From: Collinsella sp.
GTDB lineage: Bacteria; Actinomycetota; Coriobacteriia; Coriobacteriales; Coriobacteriaceae
Direction of reading: 5' to 3'
Assembly (NCBI GenBank): GCA_022745215.1
Contig: JAIIWC010000002.1
Coordinates: forward strand, 1 to 57,319
Length of the DNA stretch: 57,319 bases
The notes beneath the pieces are model-generated. The model was not told where the DNA came from and did no database searches. It saw only the letters and a program-made list of their open reading frames with translations. Made by a program: the position numbers and the translations under genes. Position 1 is the stretch's first letter. Each line of letters begins with the position of its first letter. This document shows positions 49,957 through 57,319 of the stretch, in pieces.

Positions 49957-52140
49957 GTGAAGGATTCCGATCTCTCCACAACGGCTGCGCGCGACGCTGC
50001 CCGCATCGTCTGGTTTAAGCGCTACCCCGCCAAGCAGACGCTCATCGCATTTCTGCTCGCGCTGTTGGCGACCACGGCGTTTTCCATCGATCCCGCCCCG
50101 GTGTCGAGCAATGCGGTCCTGGCGATTGACCCCAAAGCCTCGGGCATGCTGTACGTGTGCTACGAGGTGCTCCTCTCGTTTGCCGGCCATACCGACGCGG
50201 TCATGCTGCTTGCGCTTGCCTGCCTGCTCACGCTGCCGTTTCGCTACGTGTTCTTTGGCCGTGGCGACACCTGGCGTCCGTCGATCATTCTGCCGTCGCT
50301 GTTTTTCGCCATCTGCATGGTGTTCGGCCGCAGCTACGATCTCACCGACTCGGCCGAGATTGTCCTTGGCGACAAAGCCCGCATCATCTGCGCCTGGATT
50401 GGCGGCGCGGGCTGGATGCTCCTAGCGATCGTGGCTTTCTATCTGGCTTTTGAGTGCCTGGATTGGCTGAGCTCCCGACGCATCCCGTTTTCCGAGGCGC
50501 ACTTTGGCCGTATATGGCGTGTGGCTCACGCCGTGCTCTCGGTTCATCCCTTCGCCGGGCCCTTCCTGGTGCTTATGATTGCCTGGGCCCCCACGCTTAT
50601 CGCTTCGCTGCCCGGCCTTTTTATGGGAGATACGGGTGCGCAGATTCGCCAGTGGTTCAACTATCCCAACGGCACGAGCGACTACCTGCGCCTACTCAAC
50701 CCCAACGTGCTGCTCAACGGGCATCATCCGGTCGTGCACACGGCTATCATCGGCTCGTGCGTGCAGCTGGGGCTTTCGGTCTTTAACAGCGCCAATGCGG
50801 GGCTTGCCATCTACACCTGCGCTCAGTTCGTCATTACGGCCGCCTGCATGGCCTATTCCATCTCGTCGCTGCGCAAACTGGGCGTGAGCCTGCCGGTTCG
50901 CGGTACGATCCTGCTGTTCTTTGCGTTTATGCCGATGTTCTCTAACTACGCGGCCCTGCTCACCAAAGACGTGCTCTTTGCCGACGCGTTTTTGGTGCTG
51001 CTGGTACAGACCGTCAAGCTCGTGGCATGTGGCTTGCCCCGTCGTGATGCCAATGTCGAGCGAGCGGGCGAGAAAGCCCCCGCGCTCTTTGCGCGCCACG
51101 ACTGGCTGTTGCTTGCGCTGGCTGCCATGGGTTCCACGTTTTTGCGCAATGGCGGCCTGGTCTTTCCGTTGGCGGCCTGCGTGATTGCGGCGGCGTTTTG
51201 CGCATGGGATGTACATGTCGCTCGTCGTGCGGCTAAGCAGACGGGCACCGCGGTCTCATGCGCCACGCCGCGCTTCCGCTGGGTTGGCGTCCTCGCGGTG
51301 CTCGCGCTCTGCCTTGCCTCTAATATGTACTTCACCAAGGTCTTTATGCCCGCGCACGACATTACGCCCGGCTCCAAGCGCGAAATCCTTTCGATTCCGT
51401 TCCAGCAGACGGCTCGTTTCGTCCAAAAGCACGACGGCCTCAACTCGGGCGTCAACCCCACGGTTAAGGAGGACGGCACCATCGTGGAGGCTCCTTGCGA
51501 CGGTTCGGTGACCGATGTGGAGCGTGCCGTGATCGATCGCGTACTCAAGTACGAGAACCTGGGCCGCCGCTACAACCCCGACAAGTCCGATGCCGTCAAG
51601 AACTGCTTTAACGAGTACGCCTCGCAGGAGGACATCGATGCCTATTTTGAGGTATGGGCTCAGATGTTTAAGAAGGATCCCGAGTGCTATATTTCGGCGC
51701 TTATCAATAACTACTATGGTTATTTTTATCCGAGCGCGCGCGATGCCTGGGTCTACAGCACGGCGCGTAGTGCCGAGATCATGGCGCGTCCCGACAACCT
51801 CAAGTACTTCGACTTTCATCCGGTTGACAGCAACATGGTGCGCTGGTGCGACCACCTGATCAATCTGTACCGTGTGGCGGTGCAGCGCATCCCGTTTATT
51901 TCGCTCACCATGAGCTCGGCCACCTATGTGTGGATCATGATCGCCGTGGTGGTCTACCTGCTGCGTCGTCATTCATGGCGTGCGCTGGCGATCTGGGTGC
52001 CGCTGTTGGGCGTGCTCGCCGTGTGCCTGATTGGCCCGTGCAACGGCTCGACTTACATGCGCTACCTGTATCCGGTCATCGCCTGCATGCCCTTCGCCAT
52101 CGGCGCCACCGTCACCCGTAGCGACTTCCTCTGGTTCTAA
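49957..52140 (+). CDS. Large polytopic membrane protein (DUF6020-like, GT-C style)
   Basis: 727 residues, GTG start. About 12-14 transmembrane segments, with a luminal/outer loop LFMGDTGAQIRQWFNYP early on and a larger outer domain (about 465-620, ending before FISLTMSSATYVW). The layout and acidic loop resemble GT-C glycosyltransferases, and the LNGHHPVVHT region matches what I recall of DUF6020, but neither assignment is firm. It could act in cell-surface glycan assembly. Confidence 0.65.
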   Translation: MKDSDLSTTAARDAARIVWFKRYPAKQTLIAFLLALLATTAFSIDPAPVSSNAVLAIDPKASGMLYVCYEVLLSFAGHTDAVMLLALACLLTLPFRYVFFGRGDTWRPSIILPSLFFAICMVFGRSYDLTDSAEIVLGDKARIICAWIGGAGWMLLAIVAFYLAFECLDWLSSRRIPFSEAHFGRIWRVAHAVLSVHPFAGPFLVLMIAWAPTLIASLPGLFMGDTGAQIRQWFNYPNGTSDYLRLLNPNVLLNGHHPVVHTAIIGSCVQLGLSVFNSANAGLAIYTCAQFVITAACMAYSISSLRKLGVSLPVRGTILLFFAFMPMFSNYAALLTKDVLFADAFLVLLVQTVKLVACGLPRRDANVERAGEKAPALFARHDWLLLALAAMGSTFLRNGGLVFPLAACVIAAAFCAWDVHVARRAAKQTGTAVSCATPRFRWVGVLAVLALCLASNMYFTKVFMPAHDITPGSKREILSIPFQQTARFVQKHDGLNSGVNPTVKEDGTIVEAPCDGSVTDVERAVIDRVLKYENLGRRYNPDKSDAVKNCFNEYASQEDIDAYFEVWAQMFKKDPECYISALINNYYGYFYPSARDAWVYSTARSAEIMARPDNLKYFDFHPVDSNMVRWCDHLINLYRVAVQRIPFISLTMSSATYVWIMIAVVVYLLRRHSWRALAIWVPLLGVLAVCLIGPCNGSTYMRYLYPVIACMPFAIGATVTRSDFLWF

Positions 52141-52141
52141 C

Positions 52142-52174
52142 TTGGTGCATTGAGGTCAGGTTTCTTTGCACCAA
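52142..52174. repeat. TTGGTGCA hairpin
   Basis: Arms TTGGTGCA/TGCACCAA start 2 bp after the preceding stop; the loop contains GGTCAGGTTTC. Followed by AAGGGG. Read on the minus strand it is again arm - AAA - CCTGACC - arm, like the other elements. Confidence 0.75.
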
Positions 52175-52304
52175 AGGGGCCATCATCACGACGCCTTCAT
52201 TTTGGGGTTTATCTCGCAGGCTAGTAGGTATATCATAACGACGTTTGTTTATATTGCCCGAGCATCTGCGCTGGGCTTTAGGTCGAAACCGATAGGAGAC
52301 ACGT

Positions 52305-53111
52305 ATGTCCGGACACTCTAAGTGGGCCACAACCAAGCATCGTAAGGGCGCGCAGGACGCCAAGCGTTCCGCCCTCTTCTCCAAGCTCAGCCGCAACATC
52401 ACCGTTGCTGCCCGTCTCGGCGGTGACCCGCTGCCCGAGAACAACGCCAGCCTCGCCGCTGCCGTTGCCAAGGCCAAGGCTCAGTCCATGCCTAAGGACA
52501 AGATCAAGTCCGCTATCGACAAGGCTTTTGGTTCGGGGGCTGACGCCGCCGTCTACGAGAACATCGTGTACGAGGGCTACGGTCCCGCCGGTGTCGCCGT
52601 CTACGTCGACTGCCTGACCGACAACCGCAACCGTACCGCCGCTGATGTCCGTTCCGCCTTCTCCCACGCTGGTGGCAACCTGGGCACCTCCGGCTCCGTC
52701 GCCTTCCAGTTTGAGCGCAAGGGCCAGATCGTCGTCGCCAAGGAGATCCTGGACGAGAACGCCAAGAAGGAGACCATGATCGCCAACGGTGCTGCCGGTG
52801 ACGAGGATGAGTTCATGATGGCCATCGCCGAGGCCGGTGGCGAGGACTACGAGGACGCCGGCGAGGAGTGGATCGTCTGGACTACTGCCAACGAGGTCAT
52901 GGCTGTCTCCAAGGCACTCGAGGAGCAGGGCGTCCAGGTCAAGGGCTCCGAGACCACCATGGTCCCGACCACCCCGACCGAGGTCTCCGGCGCCGACGCC
53001 AAGAAGGTTCAGCGCCTCATCGACCGTCTTGAGGAGCTCGACGACGTCCAGGACGTCTACAGCACCATGGACATGACCGACGAGGTCATCGCTGCCCTCG
53101 AGGAGGAGTAG
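52305..53111 (+). CDS. YebC/PmpR-family protein
   Basis: 268 residues, somewhat longer than the usual 240-250 because of an acidic, Gly-rich stretch (about 165-195). The N-terminus SGHSKWATTKHRKGAQDAKR and YEGYGPAGVAVYVDCLTDNRNRT are diagnostic. Members act as transcription regulators or as translation factors easing ribosome stalling. AGGAG precedes the ATG. Confidence 0.92.
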   Translation: MSGHSKWATTKHRKGAQDAKRSALFSKLSRNITVAARLGGDPLPENNASLAAAVAKAKAQSMPKDKIKSAIDKAFGSGADAAVYENIVYEGYGPAGVAVYVDCLTDNRNRTAADVRSAFSHAGGNLGTSGSVAFQFERKGQIVVAKEILDENAKKETMIANGAAGDEDEFMMAIAEAGGEDYEDAGEEWIVWTTANEVMAVSKALEEQGVQVKGSETTMVPTTPTEVSGADAKKVQRLIDRLEELDDVQDVYSTMDMTDEVIAALEEE

Positions 53112-53181
53112 CGCCAGCACGGATTGAGCCGTGCATATCTGGGCATAATGAAGCGAGCATGCAAGCCTCGTGGAATAGATG

Positions 53182-53224
53182 AGCCGGATCCGCGTGCGTA
53201 GAGCACCGGACCCGGCTCTTTTAT
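53182..53224 (+). terminator. Terminator of the yebC gene
   Basis: GAGCCGGATCCG/CGGACCCGGCTC stem followed by TTTTAT. Confidence 0.88.
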
Positions 53225-53277
53225 AATGATGCGAACCGTTTTGCATTTCGAGAGCCGAGATTTGAAGGGAGCGCCGC

Positions 53278-53823
53278 GTGCGCGTACTCAAACGAGCCCT
53301 AGCGATCGTGTATCTTGCCGCCACTATCGTGGCGCTGGGTACGCTTGTCTGCCAGTTTTGGGGGCCGTATACGTATCGCTTTATGCTGCTGATGCGCGAC
53401 CCCATGCCGCGCATCGTCGTGACGGCGTGCGCCGGCGTCGTGGCGTTTGGCGTACTGCTGAGCTTTTTCCGCCTGATGTTCGCCCGTCGCGAGCCGTCCT
53501 GCGTGCATCCGGCGGGGGAGCGCAATATCGAGGTTACCCTTGCGGCGCTTTCTTCGTGCGCCAGGGTTGCTGCCGAGCGCGACGACCGCGTGATGGTCGA
53601 GCATGTCGAGGCCCGCGTCCAAGGCTCCGACGATTCGCACGTCCGTTTTAAGGTCGAGGCTATCGCGCTTGACGATAAGGACGTGACATCTCTGGCTACC
53701 GCGATGCAGCAGCGCATCGAGGAAGCTTGCGACACCATGCTCGGCACGCCGGGTACGACCGCGCGTGTCCGTTTTTTGCCGTCCAAGACTACCGTCCAGA
53801 CCGTGGAGGTTTCCGGTGAGTGA
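53278..53823 (+). CDS. amaP: AmaP-like envelope protein
   Basis: 181 residues, GTG start. Two N-terminal transmembrane segments (about 8-30, 45-65) and a soluble alkaline-shock-like C-terminal half, as in AmaP, the membrane anchor of Asp23. It overlaps DUF2273 by 8 bp. The three genes amaP-DUF2273-asp23 form an envelope-stress module known from Firmicutes. Confidence 0.8.
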   Translation: MRVLKRALAIVYLAATIVALGTLVCQFWGPYTYRFMLLMRDPMPRIVVTACAGVVAFGVLLSFFRLMFARREPSCVHPAGERNIEVTLAALSSCARVAAERDDRVMVEHVEARVQGSDDSHVRFKVEAIALDDKDVTSLATAMQQRIEEACDTMLGTPGTTARVRFLPSKTTVQTVEVSGE

Positions 53824-54193
53824 TACCAATCAAGATAAGACCGCTCGTACGCCGCGCCTGACGATTGACCAGAGCGCCACGCCGGCGAGCGAACCTGTTG
53901 ACTCCAAAGCGGAGGCAACCGAGTTACAAGACGCGGCAGCCGCGGATTTTGACGAGGCTATGGGTCTCATCAAGGGTACGGGCGCTGCCATCTGGAGCTA
54001 TGCTGTGCGTCATCCCAACACCACGCTCGGCGCCGTCGCCGGCTTTATCCTCGCCGTGTTGGTGCTCACGTTGGGTCTGTGGGACACGCTCGTCATTGCA
54101 TTCTTCGTGCTGATCGGCGCTGTGATCGGCCAAATTCGCGACGGCGAGAACGGGATCGTCAACTTCTTCGGCCGTCTGTTTAGCGGCCGCTAA
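53816..54193 (+). CDS. DUF2273 small membrane protein
   Basis: 125 residues, GTG start inside amaP with GGAGG upstream. An acidic N-terminal 60 residues is longer than in the family's usual 60-80-residue members, then two close transmembrane helices (about 72-115; NTTLGAVAGFILAVLVLTLGLWDTLVIAFFVLIG-type) and GENGIVNFFGRLF. Co-translated with amaP. Confidence 0.82.
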   Translation: MSDTNQDKTARTPRLTIDQSATPASEPVDSKAEATELQDAAAADFDEAMGLIKGTGAAIWSYAVRHPNTTLGAVAGFILAVLVLTLGLWDTLVIAFFVLIGAVIGQIRDGENGIVNFFGRLFSGR

Positions 54194-54237
54194 TATGTAT
54201 TCGACTGTCGCATCCGCGGCAGGCATAAGGAGGAACC

Positions 54238-54753
54238 ATGGCTTTTAATACGAAGGTCGATGTAGCCGATACCGAGCTCGAGGAGAACGAGGCAGTCGTC
54301 GCCGAAGCTGAGGATGTGACGCTCGAGGACGAGGCTCTCGTCGAGGCCGAGTCCGATACGGATGAGGACGACGGGGAAGCAGACGAGTCCGAGGACTCGC
54401 TGACCTATTCCAACGGCGTGATCGAGAAGATTGTTGCCATGGCCACCCGCGAGGTTCCGCACGTTCTGGGCATGAAGGGTAACCTCATGCACTTTGTTCA
54501 GGAGCAGTTTGGTGCCGAGAATCTGACCAAGGGCGTGACGGTCGAGGTCACCGATGACAATCGCGTGGTCGTCAACATCTCCGTCATCATCGAGTACGGC
54601 GCCTATGCGCCCGCGATCTTCGACGATGTCAAGGCACGTGTCACCGAGCGCCTTGCCGCGATGACTGGCCTTGAGGTGGCGGGCGTCAACCTGCGCATCG
54701 AGGATGTCATCACCCCCGAGGAGTACGAGCACCGCACCAGCCAGCACGAATAA
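54238..54753 (+). CDS. Asp23/Gls24-family envelope stress protein
   Basis: 171 residues. An unusual very acidic N-terminal tail (about 8-55, Glu/Asp-rich) precedes the Asp23 domain (VIEKIVAMATREVPHVLGM ... VEVTDDNRVVVNISVIIEYG ... VNLRIEDVITPEEY). It is expected to coat the inner membrane through AmaP. AAGGAGG precedes the ATG. Confidence 0.9.
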   Translation: MAFNTKVDVADTELEENEAVVAEAEDVTLEDEALVEAESDTDEDDGEADESEDSLTYSNGVIEKIVAMATREVPHVLGMKGNLMHFVQEQFGAENLTKGVTVEVTDDNRVVVNISVIIEYGAYAPAIFDDVKARVTERLAAMTGLEVAGVNLRIEDVITPEEYEHRTSQHE

Positions 54754-54804
54754 CCTTCCAAAAGGGGACAGGTTTGTTTTGGCAGGTTTTATCTGCGAAA
54801 ACGT
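54752..54804 (+). repeat. CCTNCC hairpin repeat, copy 5
   Basis: CCTTCCAAAAGGGGACAGG, TTTGTTTTGGCAGG and TTTTATCTGCGAAAACGTT. It overlaps the asp23 stop and runs straight into the terminator. Confidence 0.88.
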
Positions 54805-54805
54805 T

Positions 54806-54848
54806 AAACGGCCGACCGCGCAAGCAAAAGCGTGGCCGGCCGTTTTTA
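54806..54848 (+). terminator. Terminator of the asp23 operon
   Basis: AAACGGCCGACCGCG/CGTGGCCGGCCGTTT stem followed by TTTAT. Confidence 0.9.
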
Positions 54849-54959
54849 TACGCTCCCGATGTAGTCATACCGCTCGTCTAACTGGGGGTTGCAATCCCTA
54901 CGTTCCGCGTTACTCTAATGGGCGCATTGTTTCCAAATTGTTAACGAGGAGTTGCCGTA

Positions 54960-55982
54960 ATGGCCGACGAGCACGAAACAGAAAGCAAGGCATGGGCGAT
55001 TGAGGCCGCTGCGGCAGAGGCGGCGTCGCGTGCTGCCGAGGAGGTGCATCGTCCTCCCGTGGTGCCGATGGAGCGCGTGGTCGATCGCGATGTTATCGAG
55101 CGGGGCGAGCGCGCTGGTCGCAAGCGCAGCCAGGAGCCGGGCTTTCCGCGCTTTTTTGCTGAGCTCAATTTGGGCCTGATCCTCACGGCCTTTGCCATCG
55201 TTGCGTTTAAAACCCCTAATCACTTTGCTTTTGGCGGCACCTCGGGCGTGTCGGTCATTCTGTCCACGCTGTTCCCGACCCTGCCCGTCGGCGTTTTTAT
55301 GTGGATTATCAATGCGGTCCTGGTCGTTCTGGGCTTTATCTTTTTGGAGCGCAAGGCAATCCTGTGGAGCGTTTTCGCCTCGTTTGCGCTTTCGGCCTAC
55401 GTCTCGCTGTTTGAGCTCTTTATTCCGACCGATGTCTCGATGACGGGCGATATGTGGCTCGACCTGTGCTTTGCCGTGATTCTGCCGGCGCTCGGCAGCG
55501 CCATCGTCTTTGATATTGGTGCCTCGACGGGCGGCACGGACATTCTCGCCATGATCCTCAAACGTCGCACGACGCTCGAGATTGGCCGCGCCCTGCTACT
55601 GGTCGACATCGGCATCGTGACCATCGCGGCCTTCTTGTACGGCCCGCGCGTCGGTCTGTACTGCGTGCTCGGCCTGTTTGCCAAGACGCTCGTGGTCGAC
55701 AAGGCCATCGAGAGCATTCACCTGCGCAAAGTCTGCACAGTCATTTGTTCCGAGCCCCTTAAGGTCGAGGAGTTTATCGTCAAGCATCTCAACCGCACGG
55801 CAACGATCAGCCGTGGCTACGGCGCCTTCTCGGGCAAGTGCGTCACGGTGATTATGAGCGTGCTGAGCCGTCGCGAGGCAGTGCAACTGCGCCGCTATAC
55901 CCGCGAGATTGACCCTGGCGCCTTCATCACCATCGTCGATAGCTCCGAAATCGTCGGCAAGGGCTTCCGCGGCACGAACTAG
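54960..55982 (+). CDS. YitT-family membrane protein
   Basis: 340 residues. A polar, charged N-terminal extension of about 65 residues is followed by the YitT membrane domain (about 68-245, five to six helices; FAFGGTSGVSVILSTLFPTLPVG, DIGASTGGTDILAMILK) and a DUF2179 C-terminal domain (about 255-335; GAFSGKCVTVIMSVLSRREAVQLRR). Function unknown. ACGAGGAG precedes the ATG. Confidence 0.9.
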   Translation: MADEHETESKAWAIEAAAAEAASRAAEEVHRPPVVPMERVVDRDVIERGERAGRKRSQEPGFPRFFAELNLGLILTAFAIVAFKTPNHFAFGGTSGVSVILSTLFPTLPVGVFMWIINAVLVVLGFIFLERKAILWSVFASFALSAYVSLFELFIPTDVSMTGDMWLDLCFAVILPALGSAIVFDIGASTGGTDILAMILKRRTTLEIGRALLLVDIGIVTIAAFLYGPRVGLYCVLGLFAKTLVVDKAIESIHLRKVCTVICSEPLKVEEFIVKHLNRTATISRGYGAFSGKCVTVIMSVLSRREAVQLRRYTREIDPGAFITIVDSSEIVGKGFRGTN

Positions 55983-56132
55983 CGCGGACGCACCTTTCGA
56001 ATCATTGAATAAGGCCGCCTACGCTGCAAATCGGTCATCTTGGAGTATTTGTCCCCACATTGGGCGATAATGTTGCCAAAGACATCGTTTGCGATCCAGG
56101 TGATTCGCTCTAGATACGAAGGGATGATTTCG

Positions 56133-57319
56133 ATGTTCTGTTCGCAGTGTGGCGCCCCCATGGGCGATAACGACAAGTTCTGCGGCGTGTGCGGTGCCCC
56201 TAATACCGAGGTCAAGGCCGCCGGCCCCGCTCCGCAAGCTCAACCCCAACCGCAGGGTCAGCCGTTTGTCCAGCCCCAGCCCCAACCGTTCGTTGCGCCC
56301 CAGCCGGCTATGAACGTGCCCAAGGGCTGCATGGCGCAGGCCTTCAACGATATGCTTAAGGTTCCCGGCGCCCTGGTTCGCGTATGTCAGATTGCCTTTT
56401 TGCCGGCGCTGATTTGCGTCGTGTCGGTGCTGGTACTGTTCATTCCCGTTATCGGCGGTATCGCGGCGGCTATCGGCTTTTTGCTTGCGTACGTGGCAAG
56501 CGTGTGCGGTGCCGGCTTTGCCATCGAGTGGGGTCGCGACCTGTCGCTCAAGGATGATAACGGTATGGAGCGTCCGCTGCTGCGTTCGACTTCGTTTGGC
56601 CTGGGCATCTTCTCGTCCGTTATTACCGGTGTGCTCGAGTTCGTTGCCATTATCCCGGTGATCGGCGTAATCTTCTCGGCTATCGAGAGTGTCGTGATCG
56701 GCGCAGTCGGCTCGTACTATTACTACGGTTCGAGCGGTCTCGAGGGCGCACTCATCGGCTCGATGGGCCTGCTCGTCTTTGCCATGATTGTGTCGGTGGT
56801 GCTGGGCATCTTCTTTAAGATGTTCGGCGATGCCGCTGTGATGCACTTTGCGGTCGTTGGCCGCGTCGAGAGCGCGTTCTCGCTCGAGAAGGTTTGGAAG
56901 TCCTATAAGGCCAACCTGGGCAAGCTGTTCTGCGCCTCGATTCTTCCCGAGTTCTTGACGGGCATCGTGTCGAACATCATCACGTGGATCTTCACTGCCG
57001 TCTTTGGCTTTATCGCCGCGCTGGGAATTAGCAGCTACGGCTATTACGGCTACTATTCTCGCCCGTCGGGTATCGAGGCAATCATCGAGGGCGGTGGCAT
57101 CGTGCTCATCCTGTTCTTGATGATCGTTGCCTTTGTCACGGTGTTCCTGAATGTGTTTGGCAAGATGCTCAAGTATCGCGCCGTTGGCTATTGGGCGGCA
57201 CGTCATGCCAGCGAGTGGGCCGACGAGGATGCCGACGATGTCCTGACGTTTGTGCTCCCGGGTGAGAAGAAGCCTGCTCCTGCGGGATTCAATCCCACGG
57301 CCGCCACTGGTGCTGCACC
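56133..57319 (+). CDS. Zinc-ribbon membrane protein, DUF4013-like (cut by window end)
   Basis: At least 395 residues; no stop before the window end. Cys3, Cys6, Cys17 and Cys20 (MFCSQCGAPM ... KFCGVCGAP) form a zinc ribbon. A Pro/Gln-rich linker (about 30-65) leads to a membrane part with several helices, including a Tyr/Gly-rich loop (SSYGYYGYYSRP). Layout resembles DUF4013-type proteins. ATG 56133 is preferred to ATG 56124 because CGAAGGG abuts the latter. Function unknown. Confidence 0.75.
   Translation, partial: MFCSQCGAPMGDNDKFCGVCGAPNTEVKAAGPAPQAQPQPQGQPFVQPQPQPFVAPQPAMNVPKGCMAQAFNDMLKVPGALVRVCQIAFLPALICVVSVLVLFIPVIGGIAAAIGFLLAYVASVCGAGFAIEWGRDLSLKDDNGMERPLLRSTSFGLGIFSSVITGVLEFVAIIPVIGVIFSAIESVVIGAVGSYYYYGSSGLEGALIGSMGLLVFAMIVSVVLGIFFKMFGDAAVMHFAVVGRVESAFSLEKVWKSYKANLGKLFCASILPEFLTGIVSNIITWIFTAVFGFIAALGISSYGYYGYYSRPSGIEAIIEGGGIVLILFLMIVAFVTVFLNVFGKMLKYRAVGYWAARHASEWADEDADDVLTFVLPGEKKPAPAGFNPTAATGAA

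Overview
The window looks like a chromosomal segment of a high-GC, anaerobic gut actinobacterium of the Coriobacteriia, most like Collinsella. This is inferred from gene content and style, not from a database search. Supporting signs are a PPi-like/ATP-like hybrid phosphofructokinase, a giant 2-hydroxyacyl-CoA dehydratase activase, a Tat-exported lipoprotein solute-binding protein, a sortase-anchored coiled-coil surface protein, the amaP-DUF2273-asp23 envelope module and many intergenic hairpin repeats. I see no tRNA, rRNA, CRISPR array, prophage or insertion-sequence transposase.

Layout. 1-0.53 kb is a gene-free stretch with a long palindrome that runs into the 3' end of pfkA. 0.5-9.7 kb holds housekeeping and catabolic genes: pfkA, an anchored Ntn-hydrolase, an M18 aminopeptidase, a RelB-like/PIN toxin-antitoxin pair, a 2-hydroxyacid dehydrogenase, a SEC-C methionine aminopeptidase, a radical SAM protein and an alpha/beta hydrolase. 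9.9-12.2 kb is a signalling pair: a degenerate GGDEF-REC-HD-GYP protein and an HPt protein. 12.4-15.8 kb is a more A/T-rich island with a DUF2975 membrane protein, an XRE regulator and a LanFEG-like ABC exporter. 15.9-20.3 kb is a glutamate/glutamine-type ABC importer with a C26 gamma-glutamyl hydrolase. 20.5-25.6 kb has an Fe-alcohol dehydrogenase, a three-hairpin array, dxs, an HD protein and a CmpB-like membrane protein. 25.8-27.6 kb is amt-PII. 27.7-29.7 kb is a TetR/MFS efflux unit with two visible operators. 29.8-31.5 kb has a HAD phosphatase followed by hairpin elements and a candidate type I toxin-antitoxin locus. 31.5-39.1 kb has a TetR regulator, the 1596-residue activase, a hydroxyacyl-CoA dehydrogenase and an AAC(3)-fold acetyltransferase. 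39.4-44.9 kb has a small envelope protein, a DUF389 protein with an EF-hand loop and a large CAP-domain surface protein with a G9 tract. 45-49.8 kb has an OPT transporter, coaX, dCMP deaminase, a NifU-like protein and lgt. 49.9-57.3 kb has a large polytopic membrane protein, YebC, the Asp23 envelope operon, YitT and a zinc-ribbon membrane protein cut by the window end.

How it fits together. Nitrogen and amino-acid handling recurs (amt-PII, glutamate ABC importer, C26 hydrolase, M18 peptidase, OPT transporter), beside fermentation functions (PFK, Fe-ADH, dehydratase activase, hydroxyacyl-CoA dehydrogenase) and envelope functions (lgt, Asp23 module, sortase substrate). The most interesting parts are not in the large genes. 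They are (i) a 41-residue membrane peptide with a sequestered ribosome site and a convergent antisense promoter, (ii) a G9 tract that makes the surface protein a predicted ON/OFF phase-variable gene, and (iii) several families of intergenic hairpins whose arms co-vary while a GGGACAG-type core is kept.
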